From positions 1-11,147 of the forward strand of contig CAZYOI010000018.1 of assembly GCA_964648705.1 (NCBI GenBank): a stretch of 11,147 bases of DNA, given 5' to 3'. Below, piece after piece: positions 5,930 to 11,133 of this stretch. The translations under genes and the position numbers were made by a program. This DNA is from CAZDXV01 sp964648705. Its GTDB lineage: Bacteria > Patescibacteriota > Minisyncoccia > Minisyncoccales > GWA2-38-27. The notes under the pieces were generated by a model. The model was not told where the DNA came from, ran no database searches, and worked only from the letters and a program-made list of their open reading frames with translations. Each line of letters starts with the position of its first letter. The stretch's first letter is position 1.

Positions 5930-6502
5930 ATGGATATACAAGAAGGAACTTTTGTAATAGCCCTCCCCTACAAGGAAATCAAAGCTCCCTGCAAAGGGGT
6001 AGTGGAAACCGTTCTGGAAGGCGGGATGCTTAAAGTTATCACTGAAAAAGAAACTTATTATGTACCAGACAGAACTGTTATTCCTCTTTTTAAAACCGAA
6101 GCCAAAAACCCGAAAGAAATAGACAATACCCGGCTTCTGGCCTGGATCATCAAAAACCTTCCTTACAGAGAAGAAGCTCTGCCAAACCTTTCCAAGAACC
6201 TATTGGTGGTAGTTGCCCCGAAACAAGGAAAGCCCCCTCAAGCCTGCTGGGGGTTGATTAAGCAGAAAACCACCGGAGGGAACTACGATGTGAGGGTGGG
6301 CTTTAAGAAATCTCTGTTTGCCGCTCCAGACCAAATTATTCCGGTAATAGAAACCGACGGATCCTTCCGAGGACCCCACGCCGCCGTAAGAAAAGAACTG
6401 GATAAAATTATCCTTCAGCTTCTCTTGCAGCTCCGTATCTACGACAAAAGACACTCTCTTAGCTTTTTAATAAAAGCCCTGGAGAGTCTCCAAAAGGCCT
6501 GA
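5930..6502 (+). CDS. Uncharacterised 190-aa protein with two SH3-like barrel repeats
   Basis: I do not recognise the family. Two segments align with each other: residues 7-54 (FVIALP..., GG near 31-32, VPD at 45-47, VIPLF) and 91-140 (LLVVVAP..., GG at 116-117, APD at 132-134, IIPVI). Each has the pattern hydrophobic-VVxxP, then Cys-x(0,1)-G, then GG, a V-x-V strand and a [VA]PDxx[VI]IP ending. The length and strand pattern suggest two small SH3/KOW/Tudor-like barrels, joined by a linker and followed by a helical C-terminus (150-190). Such barrels often bind RNA, DNA or ribosomal components, but no function can be assigned. Translation signals are very strong: AAGGAGGTGA at 5917-5926, six bases from GGAGG to the ATG. 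No confident promoter was found. The stop codon is inside the terminator stem, so the gene is a single-gene unit. Confidence 0.85.
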   Translation: MDIQEGTFVIALPYKEIKAPCKGVVETVLEGGMLKVITEKETYYVPDRTVIPLFKTEAKNPKEIDNTRLLAWIIKNLPYREEALPNLSKNLLVVVAPKQGKPPQACWGLIKQKTTGGNYDVRVGFKKSLFAAPDQIIPVIETDGSFRGPHAAVRKELDKIILQLLLQLRIYDKRHSLSFLIKALESLQKA

Positions 6503-6523
6503 GAAATCAGGCCTTTTTCTTTT
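6492..6523 (+). terminator. Strong intrinsic terminator with GAAA tetraloop
   Basis: AAAAGGCCTGA (6492-6502) pairs perfectly with TCAGGCCTTTT (6507-6517) around the loop GAAA, with a continuing T-rich tail to 6523. The TGA stop of the 190-aa gene (6500-6502) forms the top of the 5' arm. The A-run on the 5' side could let it act on the other strand too. Confidence 0.93.
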
Positions 6524-6532
6524 AACCAAAAG

Positions 6533-6541
6533 TGATAGAAT
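6533..6541 (+). promoter_or_regulatory. Extended -10 promoter giving a leaderless mRNA for the gene at 6548
   Basis: TGATAGAAT is TG-n-TAGAAT, identical to the element before thpR. Six bases separate it from the ATG at 6548, so the expected +1 is the A of the start codon itself. There is no SD. It begins ten bases after the T-tail of the preceding terminator. Confidence 0.65.
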
Positions 6542-6547
6542 AAAATA

Positions 6548-6829
6548 ATGAAGTTTTCCATTAAAAGAAAAGATAATACAACAAATATGATGAGAAGAAT
6601 AGGATATCACTTTAAAAAAGGAGATAATCCTTCTTTTTATCGCCCTCTTGACAGAGGTGATTTTCCAAGGTTCCACATATACCTAAAAGAAAAAGATGAT
6701 GAAATAATATTCAACCTCCATCTGGATCAGAAAAGGCCTGTTTACAAAGGAAGCTCTGCTCACAGCGGAGAATACGATTCAGATGTTGTTAAAAAAGAAA
6801 CAGAGAGAATAAAAGGCATCCTCCAATGA
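6548..6829 (+). CDS. 93-aa conserved hypothetical protein
   Basis: A small, soluble, highly charged protein. It has a pattern I recall from hypothetical proteins of Parcubacteria: a basic N-terminus, RRIGYHF (16-22), SFYRPL (29-34), FPRFHIYL (39-46), NLHLDQKRPVYKG (56-68) and AHSGEYD (71-77), ending in a helix. Several histidines (H21, H43, H58, H72) and acidic residues recur in the motif positions and could form a metal or active site, but no function is known to me. The start is set by the extended -10 element six bases upstream; there is no SD, so the mRNA is probably leaderless. The stop shares ATGA with the start of the polymerase-beta-type lyase-domain gene, which suggests the two proteins act together or are made in a fixed ratio. 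Confidence 0.85.
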   Translation: MKFSIKRKDNTTNMMRRIGYHFKKGDNPSFYRPLDRGDFPRFHIYLKEKDDEIIFNLHLDQKRPVYKGSSAHSGEYDSDVVKKETERIKGILQ

Positions 6830-7491
6830 ACAAGAAAATAGCTAAAATACTATACGAGATAGAAGAATATCTCAATATTAAAGGAACAGCTTTTAAGCCC
6901 AAAGCCTACAGAAAAGCAGCTGAAGCCTTGGAAAATCTTAAAGAAGATGTAAAAGATATATATCAAAAAGAAGGAATTAAAGGACTGGAGAAAATAGACG
7001 GAGTGGGAAAAAGCATAGCTAAAAAAATAGAGGAATTCCTAAAAACAGGAAAGATAAAATATTATCGGGAGCTGAAAGAGGAAACCGCTGTAAGGCAGAT
7101 AGTAACCCACTATTTTAAAACCAAGGGCTTGAGCTTGAACAAGCTGAAAAGAAGCGCCAAAAAAAGAAAGATAATCTATTCCAGATATACAAAGCCCGCC
7201 AAACAGCTTTTAGAACTAGCGGGCTCTGTAGAAAAAGCCGAAAGAGCAATTGATAAAGTAGCTGATTGGGCTAAATCAAGAAATCTGGACTATACTATTG
7301 AAACCGTCTTTAAAAGATGGCTGGAGCTGGACAGATTAAAGCCCAAAGAAATAGTAAAGAAACCCTATTTTAAAGGAGATCCTATGATTTGGTCAGAATC
7401 AAAGAAAAAATGGTATGTAATAGACAAAGACGGAACCTGGCTTGAGTTTGCCGGAAAAAAAGAGGATATAGAGTGGAAAATAGAAGAATAA
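6826..7491 (+). CDS. Helix-hairpin-helix protein with a PolX/DNA polymerase beta N-terminal lyase domain
   Basis: The 221-aa protein has three parts. Residues 1-85 match the 8-kDa N-terminal domain of family X DNA polymerases: KAYRKAAEAL (26-35), the hairpin IDGVGKSIAKKIEEFLKTGK (57-76). Compared with human pol beta, K35, Y39 and the Schiff-base lysine K72 of the dRP lyase align with K24, Y28 and K67, so 5'-dRP lyase chemistry or gapped-DNA binding is plausible. No nucleotidyltransferase or PHP domain follows. Residues 86-170 form a helical region of unknown function (AKQLLELAGS, VADWAKSRNLDYTIETVFKRW). Residues 178-219 form a short Trp-rich beta module (KPYFKGDPMIW, KKKWYVIDKDGTWLEF) that I recall as a tail on other Parcubacteria hypotheticals. 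It is coupled by ATGA to the 93-aa gene and ends at a terminator. A role in DNA repair is inference from the first domain. Confidence 0.85.
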   Translation: MNKKIAKILYEIEEYLNIKGTAFKPKAYRKAAEALENLKEDVKDIYQKEGIKGLEKIDGVGKSIAKKIEEFLKTGKIKYYRELKEETAVRQIVTHYFKTKGLSLNKLKRSAKKRKIIYSRYTKPAKQLLELAGSVEKAERAIDKVADWAKSRNLDYTIETVFKRWLELDRLKPKEIVKKPYFKGDPMIWSESKKKWYVIDKDGTWLEFAGKKEDIEWKIEE

Positions 7492-7516
7492 AAAAGGCCT
7501 TTTAAAAGACCTTTTT
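7491..7516. terminator. Bidirectional terminator between convergent genes
   Basis: AAAAAGG-C-CT (7491-7499, continuing into TTTT) pairs with AG-A-CCTTTTT (7507-7516), with one C/A mismatch and an AT-rich loop. A-run and T-run flank it on both sides, so it serves both strands. It starts in the TAA of the plus-strand gene and ends in the TAA of the minus-strand gene at 7515. Confidence 0.8.
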
Positions 7517-7754
7517 ATCGCTTCCAAGCCCAGATAAGAAGAAGGGCCAAAAGAAAATAAGCGAAAACCATAGAGAGCAAAAAACCGAAAAGGGCGCCGA
7601 TTATAAAATTAAGCCCGCAGAAGTAAAAAACAAGAGCGACAACTACAGCTATAACAGCGGAAATCCCAAAAACGTAATCGTACATATCTTTGAACATAGA
7701 CTTTAAAGCCCAAAAGAAATTCTCTGAGAAAAGGGACCTGGAGGAATCTTTCAT
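7515..7754 (-). CDS. 79-aa membrane protein with two transmembrane helices
   Basis: Residues 1-26 are polar and amphipathic (MKDSSRSLFS, KSMFKDMYD). They are followed by two long hydrophobic segments, about 28-46 and 48-76, separated by little more than Gly-Leu-Asn, and a basic end (WKR). This predicts a helical hairpin with both ends in the cytoplasm. The start is supported by AAGGAG at 7766-7761, six bases from the ATG. No catalytic motif is present and I do not recognise a family. It is transcribed divergently from fmt and convergently with the lyase-domain gene, so it is probably a single-gene unit ending at the shared terminator. Confidence 0.8.
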   Translation of the reverse strand: MKDSSRSLFSENFFWALKSMFKDMYDYVFGISAVIAVVVALVFYFCGLNFIIGALFGFLLSMVFAYFLLALLLIWAWKR

Positions 7755-7785
7755 CTTTGTCTCCTTTTTGTTAAGGTAGCTTTAA

Positions 7786-7791
7786 TAAAAT
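7786..7791 (+). promoter_or_regulatory. Possible -10 element for fmt-efp
   Basis: TAAAAT lies in the 55-bp divergent region (7755-7809) between the 79-aa gene and fmt. It would start transcription near 7798, 12 bases before the ATG. No -35 at proper spacing was found (TTGTTA at 7768-7773 is only 12 bp away), and only a weak purine run (GAGAAAAAG) precedes the start. Confidence 0.35.
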
Positions 7792-7809
7792 TACCACGAG
7801 AAAAAGAAA

Positions 7810-8742
7810 ATGTCAAAAGAGCTGAAAATTGTCTTTACGGGAAACCCGGAGTTTGCCTCTGTAATACTAGAAAAGCTTGCAGAAAAATACAGGGTTTTTT
7901 GGGTTGTAACCTCCCCTGATAAACCCTCTGGAAGAGGAAAAAAACTTAAACCTGTCCCTGTCAAAAAAACAGCTCAGAAACTTAACCTTCCAGTTTTTGA
8001 AACAGAAGACAATTCAGAGCTTTTCTTAAAATTAAATAAATTAAAGCCTGATCTTCTAATATCCGCTGCCTGCTCTCAAATACTTCCAAAAGAAATCTTG
8101 GACCTTCCCAAGTACAGAAGCTTAAATATCCACCCCTCCCTTCTTCCAAAGTACCGGGGCTGCTCCCCCGTCCAATCAGCCCTTCTCAGAGGAGATAAAA
8201 AAACAGGGGTTACTGTCTTTTTAATGACAGAAAAAATAGATCAGGGAAAAATACTGGCTCAAAAAGAATACAAAATAGGAGGAGAAAACTGCATTCAGCT
8301 AAAAAAGAAATTAGCTGAAATAGGAGCTAACTTAATAATAGAAACAATACCCCTCTGGATAAAGAAAGAAATAGAACCCAAAGAGCAGAAAGGCAAAGCA
8401 AGCTATACTAAAACAATCAAAAAAGAGGAGGGCCTTATTGATTGGAACAGTAAAGCAGAAGAAATCGAAAGAAAAGTAAGGGCTTTTTGTCCTTGGCCTT
8501 CTGCCTTTGCCTTTTTAGAAAAAAATGGTAAAAAGCTAAGATTAAAAATACTGGAAGCCGAAACAATAGAAAAGAAAAACCTGAAGCCGGGAGAATTATT
8601 TCTTTCAGGCAACAGCTTGGCTGTAAAGTGCGGAGAAAACGCTTTAAGAATAAAAAAACTTCAATTAGAAGGGAAAAAAGCTATGAGTTCTGAGGATTTT
8701 TTGAAAGGAAATTCAGAGATTATAGGAAAAATATTAAAATGA
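7810..8742 (+). CDS. fmt: Methionyl-tRNA formyltransferase
   Basis: Transfers formyl from 10-formyl-tetrahydrofolate to initiator Met-tRNA. At 310 aa it is of normal length. The N-terminal formyltransferase domain shows FTGNPEFA (9-16), SPDKPSGRGKKLKPVPVK (35-52), the signature LNIHPSLLPKYRG (105-117) and VFLMTEKIDQGKIL (136-149). Catalytic N106, H108 and D144 fall at the same numbers as in the E. coli enzyme. A C-terminal OB-like domain from about residue 205 begins near IDWNSKAEEIERKVRAFCPWPSA-type sequence. The gene is A-rich on the coding strand. Its stop overlaps efp by ATGA, so formylation and EF-P are made from one message. In fmt-def pairs a deformylase gene is usual; none is seen here. 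Confidence 0.96.
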   Translation: MSKELKIVFTGNPEFASVILEKLAEKYRVFWVVTSPDKPSGRGKKLKPVPVKKTAQKLNLPVFETEDNSELFLKLNKLKPDLLISAACSQILPKEILDLPKYRSLNIHPSLLPKYRGCSPVQSALLRGDKKTGVTVFLMTEKIDQGKILAQKEYKIGGENCIQLKKKLAEIGANLIIETIPLWIKKEIEPKEQKGKASYTKTIKKEEGLIDWNSKAEEIERKVRAFCPWPSAFAFLEKNGKKLRLKILEAETIEKKNLKPGELFLSGNSLAVKCGENALRIKKLQLEGKKAMSSEDFLKGNSEIIGKILK

Positions 8743-9320
8743 TATCATATTCTCAATTAGAAAAAGGAGACAGAATAATAATAGAAAAAGCCCCCTATGA
8801 AATAATAGAGGCCTCTTCTATGTTCAAGGGAAGAGGCCATTCTGTCTTGCAGGTAAAATTAAAAAAACTTAAAACAGGAGAAATAATATCTAAGACAATT
8901 CGTCCCTCAGATTCTTTCAAAGAAGCTGAGATTACAAAAATAGATCTTAAGTTCATATATTCTCACAGAGGAGAATATGTTTTCTGCAAGAAAGAAAACC
9001 CCTCTGAAAGGTTCTCTTTTACCAAAGAGAAGCTGGGCTCTTCTGCAGACTTTCTTAAAGAGGGTTTAGAAGTTCAGGGAATAGTCTTCCAGGATAAAAT
9101 CATTAATATAGTTCTTCCTGTTAAAGTTTACCTTAAGATAAAACAGTCCCCTCCCGGAGTAAAGGGAAACACCGCTGAAGGAGGAACCAAAACAGCAACC
9201 CTGGAAACAGGGTTTAAAATAAATGTCCCTCTTTTTATAAACGAAGGAGATATTATAGAAGTAAATACAGAAAAAGAAGAATACGTAAGAAGAGTAGAAA
9301 AAAACAGCTCCGGGCGCTAA
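8739..9320 (+). CDS. efp: Translation elongation factor P with Arg at the tip position
   Basis: EF-P binds between the P and E sites and relieves ribosome stalling at proline runs. The 193-aa protein has all three domains: the N-terminal KOW-like domain (1-65), the central OB domain (66-125) and the C-terminal OB domain with the family signature near GNTAEGGTKTATLETG and VPLFINEGD (from about 163). In the domain I loop the sequence is MFKGRGHSVLQ (28-38). Aligned through VKLKKLKTG, E. coli K34, the lysylated residue, corresponds to R32. The residue two before it is K30 instead of Pro, and the loop is two residues earlier in numbering. Arg at this site occurs in EF-P rhamnosylated by EarP, but no EarP is in the window. 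The gene is coupled to fmt and its stop lies in the terminator loop. Confidence 0.95.
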   Translation: MISYSQLEKGDRIIIEKAPYEIIEASSMFKGRGHSVLQVKLKKLKTGEIISKTIRPSDSFKEAEITKIDLKFIYSHRGEYVFCKKENPSERFSFTKEKLGSSADFLKEGLEVQGIVFQDKIINIVLPVKVYLKIKQSPPGVKGNTAEGGTKTATLETGFKINVPLFINEGDIIEVNTEKEEYVRRVEKNSSGR

Positions 9321-9338
9321 AGACCGGAGCTTTTTATT
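9306..9338 (+). terminator. Intrinsic terminator of fmt-efp
   Basis: AGCTCCGG (9306-9313) pairs perfectly with CCGGAGCT (9324-9331) around a ten-base loop that contains the efp TAA (9318-9320), followed by TTTT, A, TT to 9338. Confidence 0.92.
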
Positions 9339-9430
9339 GTTCTAGGAGAAAAAGGAACAGCTTCAATAGAATCTATCTTCAAGTTCGAATAAGGAAACTG
9401 GAAGAAAACCCAGAAGCCGCAGTTTTTGTC

Positions 9431-9459
9431 AAAATAAAAGCCCGAGAATTATCCCGGGC
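9431..9459 (-). terminator. Intrinsic terminator of the 55-aa gene
   Basis: On the minus strand GCCCGGGA (9459-9452) pairs with TCTCGGGC (9447-9440) with one G-T wobble and loop TAAT, followed by TTTTATTTT (9439-9431). It lies nine bases past the TGA of the 55-aa gene. Confidence 0.9.
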
Positions 9460-9468
9460 CTTGAAGGA

Positions 9469-9636
9469 TCAAAGCTTTTTTAAGGCAGAAGCCAGAATGC
9501 TTTCTCTGGCTACTGGAGGAAGCTGATCAAGAATCCAATAGTCAGATCCCAGATCAAACCCCTGGTGAGCGAGAACCAAAAGAATTTCTAAGGCTCCCAG
9601 CCCTTTTTCCATCAAATCGTGCCTTCTTTCTCTCAC
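9469..9636 (-). CDS. 55-aa hypothetical protein with GTG start
   Basis: A 55-aa ORF beginning at GTG 9636-9634, with AGAGAGG (9650-9644) seven bases upstream. The sequence starts basic (MRERRHDLMEKG), has a moderately hydrophobic helix (GALEILLVLAHQGF, 14-27), then SDYWILDQLPPVARESILAS and a basic end. It looks like a small helical, soluble or membrane-associated protein. An internal ATG at codon 9 is a possible alternative start but lacks an SD. Its own promoter (9717-9689), 5' hairpin (9685-9658) and terminator (9459-9431) frame it exactly, which is the main evidence that it is real. I recognise no family or motif. It lies downstream of the metallopeptidase gene on the same strand. Confidence 0.75.
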   Translation of the reverse strand: MRERRHDLMEKGLGALEILLVLAHQGFDLGSDYWILDQLPPVARESILASALKKL

Positions 9637-9657
9637 TTTTAATCCTCTCTAAAGAAC

Positions 9658-9685
9658 AAATCTGCAACACCATTGTCGCAGATTT
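9658..9685 (-). promoter_or_regulatory. Stem-loop at or near the 5' end of the 55-aa gene mRNA
   Basis: On the minus strand AAATCTGCGACA (9685-9674) pairs over 12 positions with TGTTGCAGATTT (9669-9658) around loop ATGG. One pair is G-U on this strand but an A-C mismatch on the plus strand, so the structure favours minus-strand RNA. The predicted transcription start (about 9682) is at the base of the stem. It may protect the 5' end; because TTTGTTCTTT follows, it could also act as a weak terminator for the metallopeptidase gene. Confidence 0.7.
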
Positions 9686-9688
9686 TCC

Positions 9689-9717
9689 ATATTAGCTTAT
9701 TTCATCCAAAAAGTCAA
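9689..9717 (-). promoter_or_regulatory. Sigma70-type promoter of the 55-aa gene
   Basis: TTGACT (9717-9712), a 17-bp spacer and TAATAT (9694-9689): one mismatch in each hexamer with ideal spacing. The -35 contains the TGA stop of the metallopeptidase gene (9716-9714). Confidence 0.75.
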
Positions 9718-10079
9718 GATCTCTCTGTTTCTCTAACTCTTTTTTCATCCATTCCAAAATGATGGGCTATTTCGTGCCAAACTACTCTTTTCACTTTTTC
9801 TTTTATCTCCTCTTTTGTTTTAGCTATCTTTTCAATGGGCTCTTTGAATACGGTTATTTTATCCGGAAGCACCTGGCCGTAATGCCTCCTTTTTGTCTGA
9901 GGAACCCCTTCATACAAACCAAAAAGAAGAGTATTCTTTTTAGCTCCTATTTTTCCTAACTGATAAGGGGAAGGCCTTTCTTCTATAACAATATCTACAT
10001 TGTCTAGCTTCCTTAAAAACTTCTCTGGAATAGCTTTAATCCCCTCTTCTACCAATTTTTCAAATTCTTTATTGCTCAT
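9714..10079 (-). CDS. Small zinc metallopeptidase of the minimal zincin type
   Basis: The 121-aa protein ends in HEIAHHFGMDEKRVRE (102-117). This contains the HExxH zinc and catalytic signature (H102, E103, H106) followed by HFG, as in the short bacterial metallopeptidase family with minimal zincin fold (Pfam Zincin_1). D111 or E112 are candidate third ligands. The upstream half has family-like features: the start MSNKEFEKLVEEGIKAIPEK, then ERPS near 34-37, LFGLYEGVPQTKR (52-64) and LPDKITVFKEPIE (71-83). There is no signal peptide, so it should be cytoplasmic; substrates are unknown. The start ATG has no SD and lies ten bases from a perfect extended -10, so the mRNA is probably leaderless. 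It sits between the dihydroorotase terminator and the 55-aa gene. Confidence 0.88.
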   Translation of the reverse strand: MSNKEFEKLVEEGIKAIPEKFLRKLDNVDIVIEERPSPYQLGKIGAKKNTLLFGLYEGVPQTKRRHYGQVLPDKITVFKEPIEKIAKTKEEIKEKVKRVVWHEIAHHFGMDEKRVRETERS

Positions 10080-10088
10080 AATATCTAA

Positions 10089-10097
10089 ATTATATCA
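10089..10097 (-). promoter_or_regulatory. Perfect extended -10 promoter of the metallopeptidase gene, leaderless
   Basis: TGATATAAT (10097-10089) is TG-n-TATAAT with no mismatch. The expected +1 at about 10082 is three bases before the ATG at 10079, with no room for an SD. It directly follows the T-run of the dihydroorotase terminator. No -35 is visible. Confidence 0.7.
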
Positions 10098-10098
10098 T

Positions 10099-10130
10099 AA
10101 AAAAACCCGAAGCGTGTTCGGGTTATTTTT
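10099..10130. terminator. Terminator of the dihydroorotase gene, symmetric on both strands
   Basis: AACCCGAA (10104-10111) pairs perfectly with TTCGGGTT (10117-10124) around loop GCGTG. On the minus strand seven T (10105-10099) follow, and on the plus strand A then T-run (10125-10132) follows. It begins immediately after the TAA at 10131-10133. Confidence 0.9.
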
Positions 10131-11099
10131 TTAGGCAAAATGAGAAATCTTTTTGCCAAAAGTTCTTACAATATTGCCAAAAGTAATATCAGCAATTAAC
10201 TCTTCTGAAAGGCCACAACTTGGCAGAAAATCCTCCACTATATGCCTGTAGTTATAAAGGGAGGGTATGCCGGAACTGTGAGGAGGAGCCAGTTTTTCTG
10301 ATAAAGCATGGGGAGCATGATCTGTTTCTATCCAATCAACCTCTCTTCTTTTAACGCATTCTACCAAGGCCTCTCTGGTAGATTCGTCTCGCAGAGGAGG
10401 ATTAACCTTGAAAAGATGGCCTAAAATGCCGATGTCCTGAATAGTGAAAGAAAGCGTAAGATGATGGGGGGTAACTCCGCAGGTAATCCTCATTTCCTTT
10501 TTGGCTTCTCTAACAAGAGAAACTGTCTCAGCGGAAGTCGCATGGCAGATATGAAGGTTCCCCATAAAACCCTCTTCTTTGGCAAAGGAGATCTGATCTC
10601 TTACAGAATTGGTTTCTGCATCGCGGGGCCTGGCAAAAGAGTGGGTCAGCGGGTTGGAGGGATTCCACAAACCGGGAATCAAGTCTCTTTCCCTCTCGCA
10701 GTGAACAGCCACTACTCCCCTATAATTTAGCCTGGCAAGCTGCTTGTAAACAGCTCTCTGCTTTTCTCTTTCGATAACAGCTAGAGGTCCTACTGATCTT
10801 CCGGCAAAAAGCTTAAGGCCGACAACCTCACCAAACCTTTTCCAGCATTTAACAGCATGGGCTACTTGAACCGGGTCGCCTGTAAGGCCGAGATAGAGGA
10901 AGTAATAGGGCTTTCTGTCTTTTGGAACCAGTTTTAATCTCTCTTTGAGAGAAGATTCGTCAATAACAGGAGGATCTGTATTGGGCATATCAAAAACAAC
11001 TTTAACTCCTTGAGAATCTGCAATTTCGAAAACATGAGCTATTGTTTCTTTGTAAGCCTGCTTTCCGTCGCGGCAATGAACATGGGGGTCGATTCTCAT
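10131..11099 (-). CDS. Dihydroorotase-family amidohydrolase, barrel-only
   Basis: Metal-dependent TIM-barrel amidohydrolase. It probably acts as dihydroorotase in pyrimidine synthesis, closing carbamoyl-aspartate to dihydroorotate. The active-site set is complete: HVHCR (6-10; metal ligands H6 and H8, substrate Arg R10), MPNT with N40, the lysine expected to be carboxylated K96 (GLKLF), H133 (VHCE), H183/H186 (HICHATS) and the catalytic Asp D260 (TDHAPH, 259-264). At 322 aa it starts almost directly at the HxH motif. It therefore lacks the N- and C-terminal strands that form the extra beta domain of ~425-aa class I enzymes. The start has AAAGGAG at 11113-11107, seven bases upstream. A hydantoinase-like or inactive paralogue is less likely given the intact residues. 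It is a single-gene unit ending at a strong terminator. Confidence 0.87.
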   Translation of the reverse strand: MRIDPHVHCRDGKQAYKETIAHVFEIADSQGVKVVFDMPNTDPPVIDESSLKERLKLVPKDRKPYYFLYLGLTGDPVQVAHAVKCWKRFGEVVGLKLFAGRSVGPLAVIEREKQRAVYKQLARLNYRGVVAVHCERERDLIPGLWNPSNPLTHSFARPRDAETNSVRDQISFAKEEGFMGNLHICHATSAETVSLVREAKKEMRITCGVTPHHLTLSFTIQDIGILGHLFKVNPPLRDESTREALVECVKRREVDWIETDHAPHALSEKLAPPHSSGIPSLYNYRHIVEDFLPSCGLSEELIADITFGNIVRTFGKKISHFA

Positions 11100-11127
11100 C
11101 TTCCTGCTCCTTTCTTTTTAAGGAACC

Positions 11128-11133
11128 ATAATA
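11128..11133 (-). promoter_or_regulatory. Possible -10 of the dihydroorotase gene
   Basis: TATTAT on the minus strand lies 28 bp before the ATG, ahead of the AAAGGAG SD. The matching -35 would lie past the window edge, so the promoter cannot be confirmed. Confidence 0.4.

Noticed and set aside
6200..6676. Minus-strand open frames across the 190-aa and 93-aa genes
   Set aside because: They have no SD, no recognisable motif, and one runs through the strong terminator at 6492-6523; they are shadows of the plus-strand genes.
9344..9526. Plus-strand open frame that reads like protein (IRKLEENPEAAVFVKIKARE)
   Set aside because: There is no start codon in frame until an ATG near its end (9497). 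It crosses a strong minus-strand terminator and is antisense to the better supported 55-aa gene. It could be a decayed gene fragment, but there is no way to show it here. The stretch 9341-9430 otherwise holds nothing I can identify.
9759..10730. Plus-strand open frames antisense to the metallopeptidase and dihydroorotase genes (9759-9959, 10461-10730)
   Set aside because: Each lies inside a gene identified by complete active-site motifs and has no initiation signal.
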